This document shows, piece by piece, positions 1 to 8,657 of a stretch of 64,000 nucleotides of DNA. Each line of letters begins with the position of its first letter. Position 1 is the first letter of the stretch. Under the pieces are notes generated by a model, which ran no database searches, was not told the origin of the DNA, and saw only the letters and a program-made list of their open reading frames with translations. A program made the translations under genes and the position numbers. This stretch comes from DASZBX01 sp035943635. GTDB taxonomy: Bacteria; Actinomycetota; Actinomycetes; Streptomycetales; Catenulisporaceae. Location of the stretch: NCBI GenBank assembly GCA_035943635.1, contig DASZBX010000050.1:1-64000 (forward strand), written 5' to 3'.

Positions 1-140
1 AGGCGAATCTGGTCAGCGCCGAGCATGGGCGCGCCGCACGGGACGGCTCATACTCGGTCGTCTGTGCCGTTGCGTGCGGTGCGGCCAGGCGACGGCGATC
101 ACCGGATTCGCGCCTTGAGACATTCCCCAACACTGCCTAG
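1..140. mobile_element. Non-autonomous MITE-like element, copy 1 (cut by window edge)
   Basis: Positions 1-136 are the reverse complement of part of the complete element at 41019-41212, with only about two differences in 136 bases. The visible end carries the same terminal inverted repeat (it ends ...CCCCAACACTGC) followed by CTAG at 137-140, the putative target duplication. The other end lies left of the window. The element has no room for a transposase, so it would be moved in trans. CTAG/YTAR-type duplications are known for IS5-family elements; that assignment is inferred. Confidence 0.75.
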
Positions 141-901
141 CTCTTCTGCCCGTTGCTGCCCGGCACGACCGGCGTGATCGAGAAGTTGTTGCACACGCCG
201 CCGATGTTGGTCGCGGCGGTCAGCGTGTTCGTGGTGCCGGGCGCGGTGAGCAGCAGCTTCGCGGTGCCGGGGCCGTCCAGGCAGTTGGCGCTGGTGGTGC
301 CGGGGTTCCAGTTCAGCAGGTCGGAGGCCGAGTCGCCGGGGTACAGGGTGACGGTCGGCGGGGTCGAGTCGACCTCGTCGCCGCCCAGGTAGGCCGCCAT
401 CTGCCGGGCCGCGTTGAGCGGGCTCTGGGTGGGGTAGTCCACGCTGGCCCCGGCGTAACCGGTCAGCGTGCAGGTCTTGGAGCTGATGTTGGTGAACACC
501 AGGGTGACGTCGAAGTTGGCGTCGCCCGAGTTGCGCTGGCCCATGACGGTCTTGACCTGCGAGTTCGTGCACGCGGTGACGGTGGTCGGGGCCGGCGGCG
601 CGGGCGGGTTCGCCTGGCCGGTGGAACTGCCACTGCCACTGCCACCTCCGGAGTTCGTCCCGGAGCCCCCGGTCCCGGCGGACCCGGTACTGGACCCGCC
701 GCCCGAAGCCGTGGGCGTCGCCGCGGCGCCGCCCTGGCCGCCGCCGAGGGTCACCTGGCTTCCGGCGGTCGACACACTGGTCGGGCCGCCGACCGCGGTG
801 GTCGTGATCAGGCCGCTCTGGCAGCCGGCCAGCATCAGGCCGGAAAGGCAGACGCCGCCGAAGGCCACGGCGCGACGGGCGGTGATCTGCTTCGTGTTCA
901 T
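137..901 (-). CDS. DUF4232-type secreted lipoprotein
   Basis: 254 residues. The N-terminus is a lipoprotein signal peptide with lipobox LAGC (lipidated Cys27), so the protein should be anchored on the outer face of the membrane. A Gly/Ser/Thr-rich linker (about residues 28-105) leads to a C-terminal domain that begins with TACTNSQV and contains VTLVFTN and two Cys, the pattern of DUF4232 proteins common in actinomycetes; their function is unknown. The start is the ATG at 901, preceded by a GAAGAA-like site. The TAG stop (137-139) lies inside the CTAG flanking the mobile element, so the insertion abuts the end of the gene without removing coding sequence. Confidence 0.85.
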   Translation of the reverse strand: MNTKQITARRAVAFGGVCLSGLMLAGCQSGLITTTAVGGPTSVSTAGSQVTLGGGQGGAAATPTASGGGSSTGSAGTGGSGTNSGGGSGSGSSTGQANPPAPPAPTTVTACTNSQVKTVMGQRNSGDANFDVTLVFTNISSKTCTLTGYAGASVDYPTQSPLNAARQMAAYLGGDEVDSTPPTVTLYPGDSASDLLNWNPGTTSANCLDGPGTAKLLLTAPGTTNTLTAATNIGGVCNNFSITPVVPGSNGQKS

Positions 902-1258
902 CGCAGTTCTTCACTGGAGAGTTGCCGTCTGCACGGCGGCGTCGATGGGTTCCGGGCCGAACCGGATGGTCCGGGTCTGTCCATCAGAACTGTCCCAGTA
1001 GGGGTTGGCGCACTGTTGGTGCGTCAATGGTGCGACTCTGAGCTGCGATGAGACGATTTCCATGGAAAGGCATGAGCATGTCTTCGGCGGAAGTCGGAGA
1101 AGGAGTGCGGCCGGGGCAGTGCCCGTCCACACCAGCCAGGCGGCTATTTCACCCTAATAGCGCATTAATACGTCACCCCATGAGACGAGTGATCACCTTG
1201 AGCACACGATGGGAGGTGGACGCCGTCATCCAAGACGGTCGCTGAAGGGTGGCGATTC
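902..1258. other. Divergent intergenic region
   Basis: 357 bases between the minus-strand lipoprotein and the plus-strand MmpS-like gene. A stretch near 1147-1180 is richer in A and T than its surroundings and probably holds promoter elements for one or both genes. I cannot assign -35/-10 boxes with confidence, and I see no convincing short gene or strong hairpin. Confidence 0.4.
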
Positions 1259-1963
1259 GTGTCAGAGCAACAGCCTCAGAATCCCCCGGACTCCGCACCA
1301 CCGCTGTGGGGCGGCCAACCCTCGGGATATCCGCCCGGGCAATCCGGGCAGCCCGGGCAATCCGGGCAGCCCGGGCAGCCCGGCCAGACCGGGCAGCCGA
1401 CCGCCACCCAGTCGACCTGGGGCGGGGGCGGACCGACCGGGCCGGTGCCGCCCGCGTGGGGTCAGCCGACCACCCTCCAACCGGGCTGGAACGGCCAGCC
1501 GGCCCCCGGCGGCCAGATGCCGCCCAACGGCTGGGGCCAGCCTCCCGGCTACCCGCCGCAGCAGGCGCCCCGCAGGCGCCGGAAGTGGCCGTGGATCCTA
1601 CTGGCTGTGTTCGTGCTGATCGTCGGAGGCATCATCGCGGGCGTCGCCAGCGCGGTTAACAGCGTCTCCACTCAGATCGACAAGACCGTGACGGTCACCT
1701 ATCAGGTCACCGGAACGGCCAAGAGCGCGAACGTCACCTACTCGACCTGGGACCACGGAGACATCTCGAGCAGCCAGCAGGACGTGACCCTTCCCTGGAC
1801 CCAGCAGGAGAAGAGCTCCGGACTGGTCAAGGGCGGCGACCTGATCATCACGCTCGGCGCCGACGGCGGAACCGCCACCTGCTCGGTCGCCGTCGACGGT
1901 GGTACGCCCAAGACCGCCACGGCCTCCGGGGCGTTCTCCACAGCCACCTGTGATGTGGACTAG
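1259..1963 (+). CDS. MmpS-like membrane-anchored protein with proline-rich N-terminus
   Basis: 234 residues starting with GTG at 1259; an AAGGGTGG-like site lies about 10 bases upstream. Residues 1-105 are a Pro/Gly/Gln-rich cytoplasmic tail; its Gly-Gln-Pro-Gly motifs come from short direct repeats at about 1336-1392. An RRRRK stop-transfer motif and one membrane helix (about 110-132) follow, then an extracellular domain of roughly 100 residues. That domain, with VTVTYQVTGTA, the TYSTWD segment and two Cys near the C-terminus, resembles the MmpS family domain of mycobacteria, which assists RND exporters. No MmpL partner is present in the window, so the function is open. Family call moderate. 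Confidence 0.7.
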   Translation: MSEQQPQNPPDSAPPLWGGQPSGYPPGQSGQPGQSGQPGQPGQTGQPTATQSTWGGGGPTGPVPPAWGQPTTLQPGWNGQPAPGGQMPPNGWGQPPGYPPQQAPRRRRKWPWILLAVFVLIVGGIIAGVASAVNSVSTQIDKTVTVTYQVTGTAKSANVTYSTWDHGDISSSQQDVTLPWTQQEKSSGLVKGGDLIITLGADGGTATCSVAVDGGTPKTATASGAFSTATCDVD

Positions 1964-2004
1964 CACCGGGAATCAATCCCGTTCCACGCCGGTTCGCAGA
2001 AACT

Positions 2005-2856
2005 ATGAGCACTCAAAACAGCACGCCTGACGTAGGCCGGATCGGTGCCTGGCGCGGCAGGGGGGTCACCCCCGAGTTCGTGGCAGCGGTCGAACAGCTC
2101 GGCTACCCCGCCGTCTGGATCGGCGGATCGCCCGCGGGCGACCTGGTCGCCATCGAGCGCCTGTTGGACGCCACCAGCACAATCCGGGTCGCGACCGGGA
2201 TCGTGAACATCTGGCAGTCCGACCCGGCCGTCACCGCCGCGGCCTACCACCGGGTCTGGGCCAGGCACCCCGGCCGGCTGCTGATCGGCATCGGGGCCGG
2301 GCACCGCGAGGCCACCGCCGAGTTCACCCAGCCCTACGAAGCACTGGCCGAGTTCCTCGACGTGCTCGACGCGAACGGGGTCCCGGTCGAGCACCGGGCC
2401 CTGGCCGCGCTCGGTCCCAAGGTGCTCAAGCTGTCCGCCGACCGCACCGCCGGAGCGCACCCCTACCTGGTCAGCCCCGAGCACACCCGGCGGGCGCGGG
2501 AGATCCTCGGCACCGGGCCGCTGCTCGCCCCGGAACAGAAGGTCGTGCTCGCGGCCGACCGGGCCCAGGCCCGGGCGATCGGCGGCGAGACCGTGGACCG
2601 CTACCTCGGCCTGCAGAATTACGTGGCCAACCTGCGGCGCCTCGGGTTCACCGACGAGGACTTCGCCGACGGCGGCAGCGACCGACTGTTCGACGCGCTG
2701 ATCGTGCACGGCGACGCGGCGGCGATCGCGGCCGGCGTCCGGGCGCACCTGGACGCCGGGGCCGACCACGTCGCGGTCCAGGTGATCAGCGACGGCGACC
2801 AGATCCCCGTCTTCGAGGAACTCGCCCGCGAATTCGCCCCGGAGCTCGGGCGCTGA
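2005..2856 (+). CDS. LLM-class F420-dependent oxidoreductase
   Basis: 283 residues, a luciferase-like TIM-barrel protein of the type annotated as probable F420-dependent oxidoreductases in actinobacteria. Visible family features are the N-terminal GYPAVWIGGSP strand, the TSTIRVATGIVNIW segment that lines the cofactor pocket, and GRLLIGIGAGH. The C-terminal part contains GADHVAVQVI, the last barrel strand. The family uses reduced deazaflavin F420 to reduce or desaturate varied substrates; this one's substrate cannot be read from sequence. It stands alone on the plus strand and converges on the ABC operon, from which it is separated by a strong hairpin. Confidence 0.85.
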   Translation: MSTQNSTPDVGRIGAWRGRGVTPEFVAAVEQLGYPAVWIGGSPAGDLVAIERLLDATSTIRVATGIVNIWQSDPAVTAAAYHRVWARHPGRLLIGIGAGHREATAEFTQPYEALAEFLDVLDANGVPVEHRALAALGPKVLKLSADRTAGAHPYLVSPEHTRRAREILGTGPLLAPEQKVVLAADRAQARAIGGETVDRYLGLQNYVANLRRLGFTDEDFADGGSDRLFDALIVHGDAAAIAAGVRAHLDAGADHVAVQVISDGDQIPVFEELAREFAPELGR

Positions 2857-2890
2857 GCCCGGGCGCTGAGCCCGGGCGCTGAGCCCGGGC
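2852..2890. repeat. 13-bp tandem repeat carrying stop codons in all three frames
   Basis: Three exact copies of GCTGAGCCCGGGC start at 2852, 2865 and 2878. The first TGA is the stop codon of the oxidoreductase. Because the unit is 13 bases long, the three TGA triplets fall in three different reading frames. Confidence 0.85.
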
Positions 2891-2901
2891 ACTGAACGCG
2901 A

Positions 2902-2963
2902 ACGGGCCGTCTGCCCGTACCGGCTGACCAGGCGGGTCAGCGGTACTCGGGCAGACGGCCCGT
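2902..2963. terminator. Strong bidirectional hairpin terminator
   Basis: A perfect 16-bp inverted repeat (ACGGGCCGTCTGCCCG and its complement) encloses a second, inner stem CTGACC/GGTCAG. It lies between the convergent oxidoreductase and binding-protein genes and has no U tract, which is usual for actinomycete terminators. Confidence 0.85.
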
Positions 2964-2997
2964 CGTGCTGCTTACTGCTTACCGATCACCGCCCAGG

Positions 2998-4716
2998 TCA
3001 GCTGACCGGCGACAGCTTCAGGATCATGTACTCATACGCCTGGCTGTTCGGCGACGGGTTGATGAAAGCGTTGGTGCTGGTCGGCCAGCCGGTGAAGTTG
3101 GCCGTGCTGTACTCGTACCAGGAGGCGCCGTACAGGACCGGAACCGCCGGCATGTCCTTCGCGAACAGCGCCTGCAGGCTGTTGAGCGCGGTCTGCTCGT
3201 CGGCCGGGGTGGTGGCGTTCTCGTAGGCGCTGACCGCCGCGGTGGCCGCGGGGCTGCTGTAGCGGTCGAAGTCCTCGGCCGCGACCGAACCGATCGCCGC
3301 CGTGGTGCTCGGGTCCAGGATGAACTGCAGCCGCTGGAACGGGGTGTTGCCCTGGCCCCAGTGCAGCGCCGCGTCGAAGTCGCCGGTGGTGATGGCGGTG
3401 TTCCACGAGTTGTAAGTGAAGGCGCCGTTGTCGGTGACGTTGAAGCCCTCGTTGTTCAGCTCGCCGACCATGGCCTGCGCGTCGCACCAGTAGTCGGTGA
3501 AGGTGTTCGGGTCGATGATCGTGAACTTGACCTGCTGGCCGCCCTTGGTCCACTTGCCGCCGACCTTGGCGTAACCGTCGCCGGTCATCAGGCTGGTCAC
3601 GGTCGCGTCGTCCGGGCCGGACTTCAGGTCGTTGGCCTCGGCCGGGTCCAGCGCGTTCTGGTCGATCGGCAGGGTCAGGCCGCCGGCCGAGGTGGCCGGG
3701 TTCTCGTAGTTGGTCTCACACTGCGAGGCCATCGAGCTGCGGTCCAGCGCGGCGCTGATCGCGGCGCGCACCGTGGCGTCGCCCAGGGCCGGGGCGTTGG
3801 TGTCCTTGTTGTTGAGCAGCAGGGAGACCGTGTTGCCGGCCGGGAAGTACGGTGCGGTGGTCTGGAACAGGTGGTTCGTGCTCGGGTCCTTGGCGACGAA
3901 CACCGACTGCACGTTGTTGATGTCGTTGCCGGTCAGGTCGATGTCACCGGAGGCCAGGGCCAGGGTGGCCGCGTCGTTGCCCGCGTAGGCCGGCAGTGAG
4001 ATCGCCGCGACCTTGGGCGCGCCGCCCCAGTAGCTCGGGTTGGTCTTGTAGGTGATGTCCTGGGCGCCGAACTTGTTGACCAGGTACGGGCCGGTGCCGA
4101 TCGCGTTGGGCCCGGAGATGACCGCGGTGGCCGGCTTGGCGACCGAGCTCCACAGGTGCTGCGGGACGATCAGCTGGCTGCCGATCGCCTCGAAGTTGGC
4201 CGACTCCGGCGAGGCGAAGTTCAGCACCACCGAGGTCGGGCTCGGGGTGGTGATGCTGGTGGTGGCCGGGACGCCGCCGGTGTTGGTGGCCGGCTGGGAC
4301 TGGAGCATGCCGAAGGTGAAGTCCACGTCCGCGGACGTGAACGCCTGCCCGTCGCTCCACTTGACGTTGGACCGCAGGGTCAGGGTCAGCGTCTTGTTGC
4401 CGTTGGACCACGCGTACGCCGTGGCCAGCCACGGGATCGGCGCCTCGGTCGAGTTCAGGGTGTTGAACTGGAACAGCGGCTCGTAGACCAGCGAGTTGGT
4501 GTTCTCGGTGGAACTGGCCGAGGTGCTGTCGAAGGGGTTGAAGTCGTTGGTGAAGGTGGCCACCGGGTTGTCCTCGATGACCAGCGGGGTCTGCTTGGCC
4601 GACGATCCGGACGACCCGGACGAGCTCGGGGTGGAACTGGAGCTTGTGCAGGCCGCCATACTGAGACTGATGGCGGCCACCAGGACAAGCCCCTTGGTGG
4701 TGGTGCTTCGACTCAT
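2998..4716 (-). CDS. ABC transporter substrate-binding lipoprotein, family 5
   Basis: 572 residues. The lipoprotein signal peptide has its Cys at position 23 in a MAAC context, followed by a Ser-rich linker. The mature part follows the family 5 (OppA/DppA-like) plan: YEPLFQFN near the start, the WSDGQAFTSADVDFTF signature (about residues 120-135), GTGPYLV and a long C-terminal lobe. Family 5 proteins bind oligopeptides, but also cello-, xylo- and other oligosaccharides; the nearby LacI regulator favours a sugar ligand (inference). The start ATG has AAGGAG seven bases upstream. It is last in the operon, separated from the ATPase by 283 bases, so it may also have its own promoter. Confidence 0.9.
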   Translation of the reverse strand: MSRSTTTKGLVLVAAISLSMAACTSSSSTPSSSGSSGSSAKQTPLVIEDNPVATFTNDFNPFDSTSASSTENTNSLVYEPLFQFNTLNSTEAPIPWLATAYAWSNGNKTLTLTLRSNVKWSDGQAFTSADVDFTFGMLQSQPATNTGGVPATTSITTPSPTSVVLNFASPESANFEAIGSQLIVPQHLWSSVAKPATAVISGPNAIGTGPYLVNKFGAQDITYKTNPSYWGGAPKVAAISLPAYAGNDAATLALASGDIDLTGNDINNVQSVFVAKDPSTNHLFQTTAPYFPAGNTVSLLLNNKDTNAPALGDATVRAAISAALDRSSMASQCETNYENPATSAGGLTLPIDQNALDPAEANDLKSGPDDATVTSLMTGDGYAKVGGKWTKGGQQVKFTIIDPNTFTDYWCDAQAMVGELNNEGFNVTDNGAFTYNSWNTAITTGDFDAALHWGQGNTPFQRLQFILDPSTTAAIGSVAAEDFDRYSSPAATAAVSAYENATTPADEQTALNSLQALFAKDMPAVPVLYGASWYEYSTANFTGWPTSTNAFINPSPNSQAYEYMILKLSPVS

Positions 4717-4923
4717 TTTGTACGCTCCTTGTATCCGACCGGCGTCCTTCGCCGGCCAGGGCTGAGCAGCTTCGGTGGTGCCAGTGCCTGTCGGGTGGTG
4801 CGAATCCGGCCGTTTCAGCGGCCGTGGTGCAGGTCGGAGACCGGCCGCGGGCGAGTTGCCGCTCGTCCGTCGGCCCCGCCGCCCGCCCCCGGAGGGGAGC
4901 GGGCGGCGCGAACCGGCCGCGCC

Positions 4924-4941
4924 GCCTGGCCGCGGCCAGGC
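4924..4941. promoter_or_regulatory. 18-bp perfect palindrome between ATPase and binding-protein genes
   Basis: GCCTGGCCGCGGCCAGGC reads the same on both strands. It lies in the 283-base gap within the transporter operon (minus strand). It could be an attenuating hairpin that separates binding-protein expression from the upstream genes, or a regulator site. It does not resemble the GAGCGCTC operators found upstream of the LacI gene. Confidence 0.4.
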
Positions 4942-4999
4942 CCGTGCCGCCCACCGCGGGGCTGACAGGTCATCGTGGAGTCCTCATCCCGGTCGCGGC

Positions 5000-6241
5000 C
5001 TACTCGTCGGCTTCGGGTGCGCCGACGGCCGGTGCTTCCTGTCCTGCGGGTCCTGCGGATCCTGCCGTCAGCTCGGGTCCGGCTGAAACGTCTTCGGTGC
5101 TTCCCTCGGCCGCTTCCGGCGCGCTCGCCGCCGGCCCGCCCGCCACCTGCAACAGCGGCGACTGGCCGCCGGCGTCGTGCTCCGGGGAGTGCAGCCAGCA
5201 GGCGGCGAACTGCCGGTCGCCCGCGGGCAGGTGCGGCGGGGTCTGCTCCTTGCACACCGGCATCACGAACGGGCAGCGCGGGTGGAACCGGCAGCCGCTC
5301 GGCGGGGTGACCAGGCTCGGCGGGGCGCCCCGGCCGCGCAGCACCGGCGCCACCTCGCGGGCCGGATCCGGCGCGGCGCTCAGCAGCAGCTGGGTGTACG
5401 GGTGCGCGGGGGAGTCGGTGATCTGGGTGGCCGGGCCGGACTCGACCACCTGGCCGGCGTACATCACCACGATCGTGTCGGCCAGATAGCGGGCCGAGGC
5501 GATGTCGTGGGTGACGTACATGGTGGCCAGCCGCTCGCGTTCGCGCAGCTCGTCCAGCAGGTTCAGCACGCCCAGGCGGATCGACACGTCCAGCATCGAC
5601 ACCGGCTCGTCCGCGAGCAGGACCCTCGGTTCCACGGCCAGGCCGCGGGCGATCGCCACCCGCTGGCGCTGGCCGCCGGACAGCTCGTGCGGGTACTTGT
5701 CCACGTACAGGTCCGCCGGGCTCAGCGACACCCGCTCCAGCAGTTCCTTGATCTTCGCGTCCAGTGCCGCACCGCGCAGCGGCGAGTGCAGCTTCAGCGG
5801 GCGCTCCAGGTGGTACCGGACCGTGTGCACCGAGTTGAGCGAGGAGAACGGGTCCTGCAACACGAGGTGCACGCTGCTGGTGTATTCGCGCCGCGCCTTC
5901 TCGCCCTTGCCGACCGGCTCGCCGTCCAGCAGCAGCTTGCCGCTGGTCGGGGTGATCAGGCCGGTCAGCAGCCGGGCCAGGGTCGACTTGCCCGAGCCGC
6001 TCTCGCCGACCACCGCGGTCACCGTGGCCTCGGGCAGCGCGATCGAGATGTCGTCGACCGCGTGCACCACGTGCGGGCTGCGGCCGAACCAGCCCGAGCG
6101 CAGGGTGAAGTGCTTGGTCAGGCCGTGGGCCGCCAGCCGCGGGGTGCCGGTGTGGTCCGGGCCGTGCACCACTCGCGGCGCACCGGACTGGTCCGTGGCC
6201 GGGGCGTCCGGCCGGGCGGAAATCACGGAGGTCTCGCTCAT
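5000..6241 (-). CDS. Oligopeptide/oligosaccharide ABC transporter ATPase (OppF/DppF-like)
   Basis: 413 residues. Walker A GESGSGKST (about 79-87), signature LSGGQRQR, Walker B VLLADEP and the switch histidine in YVTHD are all present. The C-terminal oligopeptide-transporter domain carries the Cys pattern CRFHPRCPF...C found in Opp/Dpp ATPases. A further 60-residue Ala/Gly/Glu-rich tail is probably disordered. The ATG at 6241 overlaps the stop of the preceding ATPase (ATGA), showing translational coupling. It powers import together with the partner ATPase and the two permeases. Confidence 0.92.
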   Translation of the reverse strand: MSETSVISARPDAPATDQSGAPRVVHGPDHTGTPRLAAHGLTKHFTLRSGWFGRSPHVVHAVDDISIALPEATVTAVVGESGSGKSTLARLLTGLITPTSGKLLLDGEPVGKGEKARREYTSSVHLVLQDPFSSLNSVHTVRYHLERPLKLHSPLRGAALDAKIKELLERVSLSPADLYVDKYPHELSGGQRQRVAIARGLAVEPRVLLADEPVSMLDVSIRLGVLNLLDELRERERLATMYVTHDIASARYLADTIVVMYAGQVVESGPATQITDSPAHPYTQLLLSAAPDPAREVAPVLRGRGAPPSLVTPPSGCRFHPRCPFVMPVCKEQTPPHLPAGDRQFAACWLHSPEHDAGGQSPLLQVAGGPAASAPEAAEGSTEDVSAGPELTAGSAGPAGQEAPAVGAPEADE

Positions 6242-7491
6242 CGGGTGCTCCCGGTCGGGTCTTCGTCGGTGCCGGTGATGCCGGTGATGCCGGTGGTTCC
6301 GTCGCTTCCGCCGTCACCGGCGAGCTCGACCGCGGCCGGGACCAGCACCGCGGCCGCACCGGCGGCCGCGAGCGCAGCGGCCGCGGTCTCCTTGGTCATC
6401 GCCAGCTGGGCGGGCGGCTGCTGGGCGCCGTCGTGCAGCAGGCAGGCGACCGTGCGCTCGCCCTCCTGGCCGAAGTCGCCGAACGGGCGCACCAGCAGCG
6501 GCTCCTGCTGCGCGCAGCGGTCCATCCGGAACGGGCAGCGCACGTGGAACTTGCACCCGCTCGGCAGGTCCTTGAGCGAGGGCGGGGAACCGGGGATCCC
6601 GGTCATCCGCACCCGCTCGCCGTGCAGGGCCGGGAAGGAGTTGAGCAGGCCCAGGCTGTACGGGTGCCGCGGCGTGCCGAGCAGGTCCTGCCCGGCCGCC
6701 TGCTCCACGATCCGCCCGGCGTACATGATCGCGATCGAGTCGGCGAACTCCAGCAGCAGCGACAGGTCGTGGGTGATGAAGATCAGGGCGAAGCCGAGGC
6801 GTTCGCGCAGCTGCATCAGCTCCTCGAGGATCTCCCGCTGGGTGACCACGTCCAGGGCCGTGGTCGGTTCGTCCATGATCACGATCTGCGGTTCCAGGGC
6901 CAGTGCCATCGCGATCATCACACGCTGGCGCATGCCGCCGGACAGTTCGTGCGGGTAGCTGCTGAGCCGGTCGCCGTTGATCCCGACCATCCGCAGCAGC
7001 TCGACCGCGCGCTCGTGCCGCTCGGCCCGGCTCATCCCCTTGCGGTGCTGGCGCAGCGCGTCGGTCAGCTGGTCCTCGATCCGGGACACCGGGTTGAGCG
7101 CGTGCATCGCGCTCTGGAAGACCACGGAGATCTCCGACCAGCGGTAGTCGCGCAGCTCGCGGCCGTCGGCGGCCAGCAGGTCGACCGTCTGGGTGGTGGA
7201 ACTGCCGACCGGGCGGGAGTGGAACAGCACGTCGCCGCCGGTGATCACCCCGGGGGCGCGCAGCAGCCGGACCAGGGCGTAGGCCAGGGTCGACTTGCCC
7301 GAGCCGCTCTCCCCGGCCAGGCCGAGCACCTCGCCGCGGTGCAGGGTGAAGGTGGCGTCGTTCACGGCGCGCACCGACCCGGCGCCCACGCCGTAGTCCA
7401 CGCACAGGCCGCGCACGTCGAGCACCGGCTCCCGGCCGGTGGTCAGGCCGCGCCCGTCGGCTGGCAGCGGAAGGCTGCTGGTCACGGTCAC
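6238..7491 (-). CDS. Oligopeptide/oligosaccharide ABC transporter ATPase (OppD/DppD-like)
   Basis: 417 residues from a GTG at 7491 that overlaps the permease stop (GTGA). Walker A GESGSGKST lies at residues 60-68; LSGGMRQR, VIMDEPTTALD and FITHD follow. The C-terminal segment has the CKFHVRCPFRMDRC motif typical of the OppD/DppD branch. About 60 low-complexity Ala/Gly/Thr residues end the protein. It forms the heterodimeric ATPase with the downstream gene. A longer upstream reading frame exists but overlaps the permease and lacks conserved sequence. Confidence 0.92.
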   Translation of the reverse strand: MTVTSSLPLPADGRGLTTGREPVLDVRGLCVDYGVGAGSVRAVNDATFTLHRGEVLGLAGESGSGKSTLAYALVRLLRAPGVITGGDVLFHSRPVGSSTTQTVDLLAADGRELRDYRWSEISVVFQSAMHALNPVSRIEDQLTDALRQHRKGMSRAERHERAVELLRMVGINGDRLSSYPHELSGGMRQRVMIAMALALEPQIVIMDEPTTALDVVTQREILEELMQLRERLGFALIFITHDLSLLLEFADSIAIMYAGRIVEQAAGQDLLGTPRHPYSLGLLNSFPALHGERVRMTGIPGSPPSLKDLPSGCKFHVRCPFRMDRCAQQEPLLVRPFGDFGQEGERTVACLLHDGAQQPPAQLAMTKETAAAALAAAGAAAVLVPAAVELAGDGGSDGTTGITGITGTDEDPTGSTR

Positions 7492-8654
7492 GATGTCGCT
7501 CCTTCGGCGCTCTGTGCGGGGCCCTGCGCGAGGTTCTGGGCGATGGTCGGCCCGGCCGCGGACCGGCCGCCGCGGGCCACGGGGGTCAGGTCGCCGTCGA
7601 GATAGTCGTCCTGGTCCGGGGAGCCCGGACCACCCGGCCCGACGATCACCGCTCCGGCCCGCGGGGCGGCGGTCCGGGCCCGCAGCACCGGGGTCAGGCC
7701 GAGCTGGAATGTGACCCCGCTGCGCCGCCCGGTGCGGGAGGAGCGGACCCGGGGGTTGACGATCTCGTCGATGCCGAAGTTCAGCAGGGCCAGGGAGATG
7801 CCGACCAGTGCGACGCACAGCGCCGGCGGCAGGTACCACCACCAGTACCCGGAGATCATCGCGCCCTGGGCCTGGGCGTCCTTGATCATCGTGCCCCAGG
7901 AGGCCCCGGTCGGGTTGACCGCGCCGAGGTAGGCCAGGGCCACGTACGCGCCGATCCCGTAGATCACCGTGAAGATGAACGACGAGGCCAGGATCGGCAG
8001 CAGGTTCGGCACCACCTCGGACACGATGATCCGCGGCCGGCGCTCACCGATCACCCGGGCCGACTCCACGTAGTCCTGGTTGCGCAGCGCCAGGGTCTGC
8101 GCCCGCAGCACCCGCGCCCCGTAGGACCACGAGGTCAACGCGATGACCGTGCCGATCAGCAGCGGGTTCCCGGCGTCGGCGGGCGGCAGCGGCCGCAGCA
8201 CCACCATCAGGATCAGCAGGCCGGGCAAGGCCAGGAAGATGTTGGCCAGCAGGGACAACAGCTCGTCCACCACGCCGCCGACATACCCGGCGGTCACCCC
8301 GACCAGGATCGACAGAGCCGTGGCCACCGCGCCCGCGATGAACGCGATCAGCAGGGTCGACCGGCCGCCGGCCAGCAGCAGGGACAGGATGTCGTGCTGG
8401 GTCTGGTCGGTACCCAGCCAGAACTTCGACGACGGCGCCTGCGGCACCGACACGCTGGTCGAGGCCTGGAACGAGGCCGAGTGCGGCGCGATCAGCGGCC
8501 CGAAGACCGCGATCAGGACGAACAGGAACAGGATGCTCCCGCCCACGATCACCTTCGGCGAGCGCGGGATCCGGGACTTGCGCTTGGGCTTGACGGCCAG
8601 CGGCTGGACCAGTTGCGGGTCGGCGGCGAGCGCGGACTCCGGTTGCGTGATCAC
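7488..8654 (-). CDS. ABC transporter permease, OppC/DppC type
   Basis: 388 residues with a cytoplasmic N-terminus, one helix near residues 35-55 and the five-helix permease core. The EAA-like loop ESARVIGERRPRIIVSEVVPN, which docks to the ATPases, lies near residues 195-215. The first helix is followed by a large outer loop ending in WLGTDQTQHDILS, a hallmark of this subfamily. Beyond the usual end (INPRVR-like, here IVNPRVRSS) there is an extra tail of about 80 residues without recognisable structure. It starts three bases after the stop of the upstream permease gene. Confidence 0.9.
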   Translation of the reverse strand: MITQPESALAADPQLVQPLAVKPKRKSRIPRSPKVIVGGSILFLFVLIAVFGPLIAPHSASFQASTSVSVPQAPSSKFWLGTDQTQHDILSLLLAGGRSTLLIAFIAGAVATALSILVGVTAGYVGGVVDELLSLLANIFLALPGLLILMVVLRPLPPADAGNPLLIGTVIALTSWSYGARVLRAQTLALRNQDYVESARVIGERRPRIIVSEVVPNLLPILASSFIFTVIYGIGAYVALAYLGAVNPTGASWGTMIKDAQAQGAMISGYWWWYLPPALCVALVGISLALLNFGIDEIVNPRVRSSRTGRRSGVTFQLGLTPVLRARTAAPRAGAVIVGPGGPGSPDQDDYLDGDLTPVARGGRSAAGPTIAQNLAQGPAQSAEGATS

Positions 8655-8657
8655 GGA

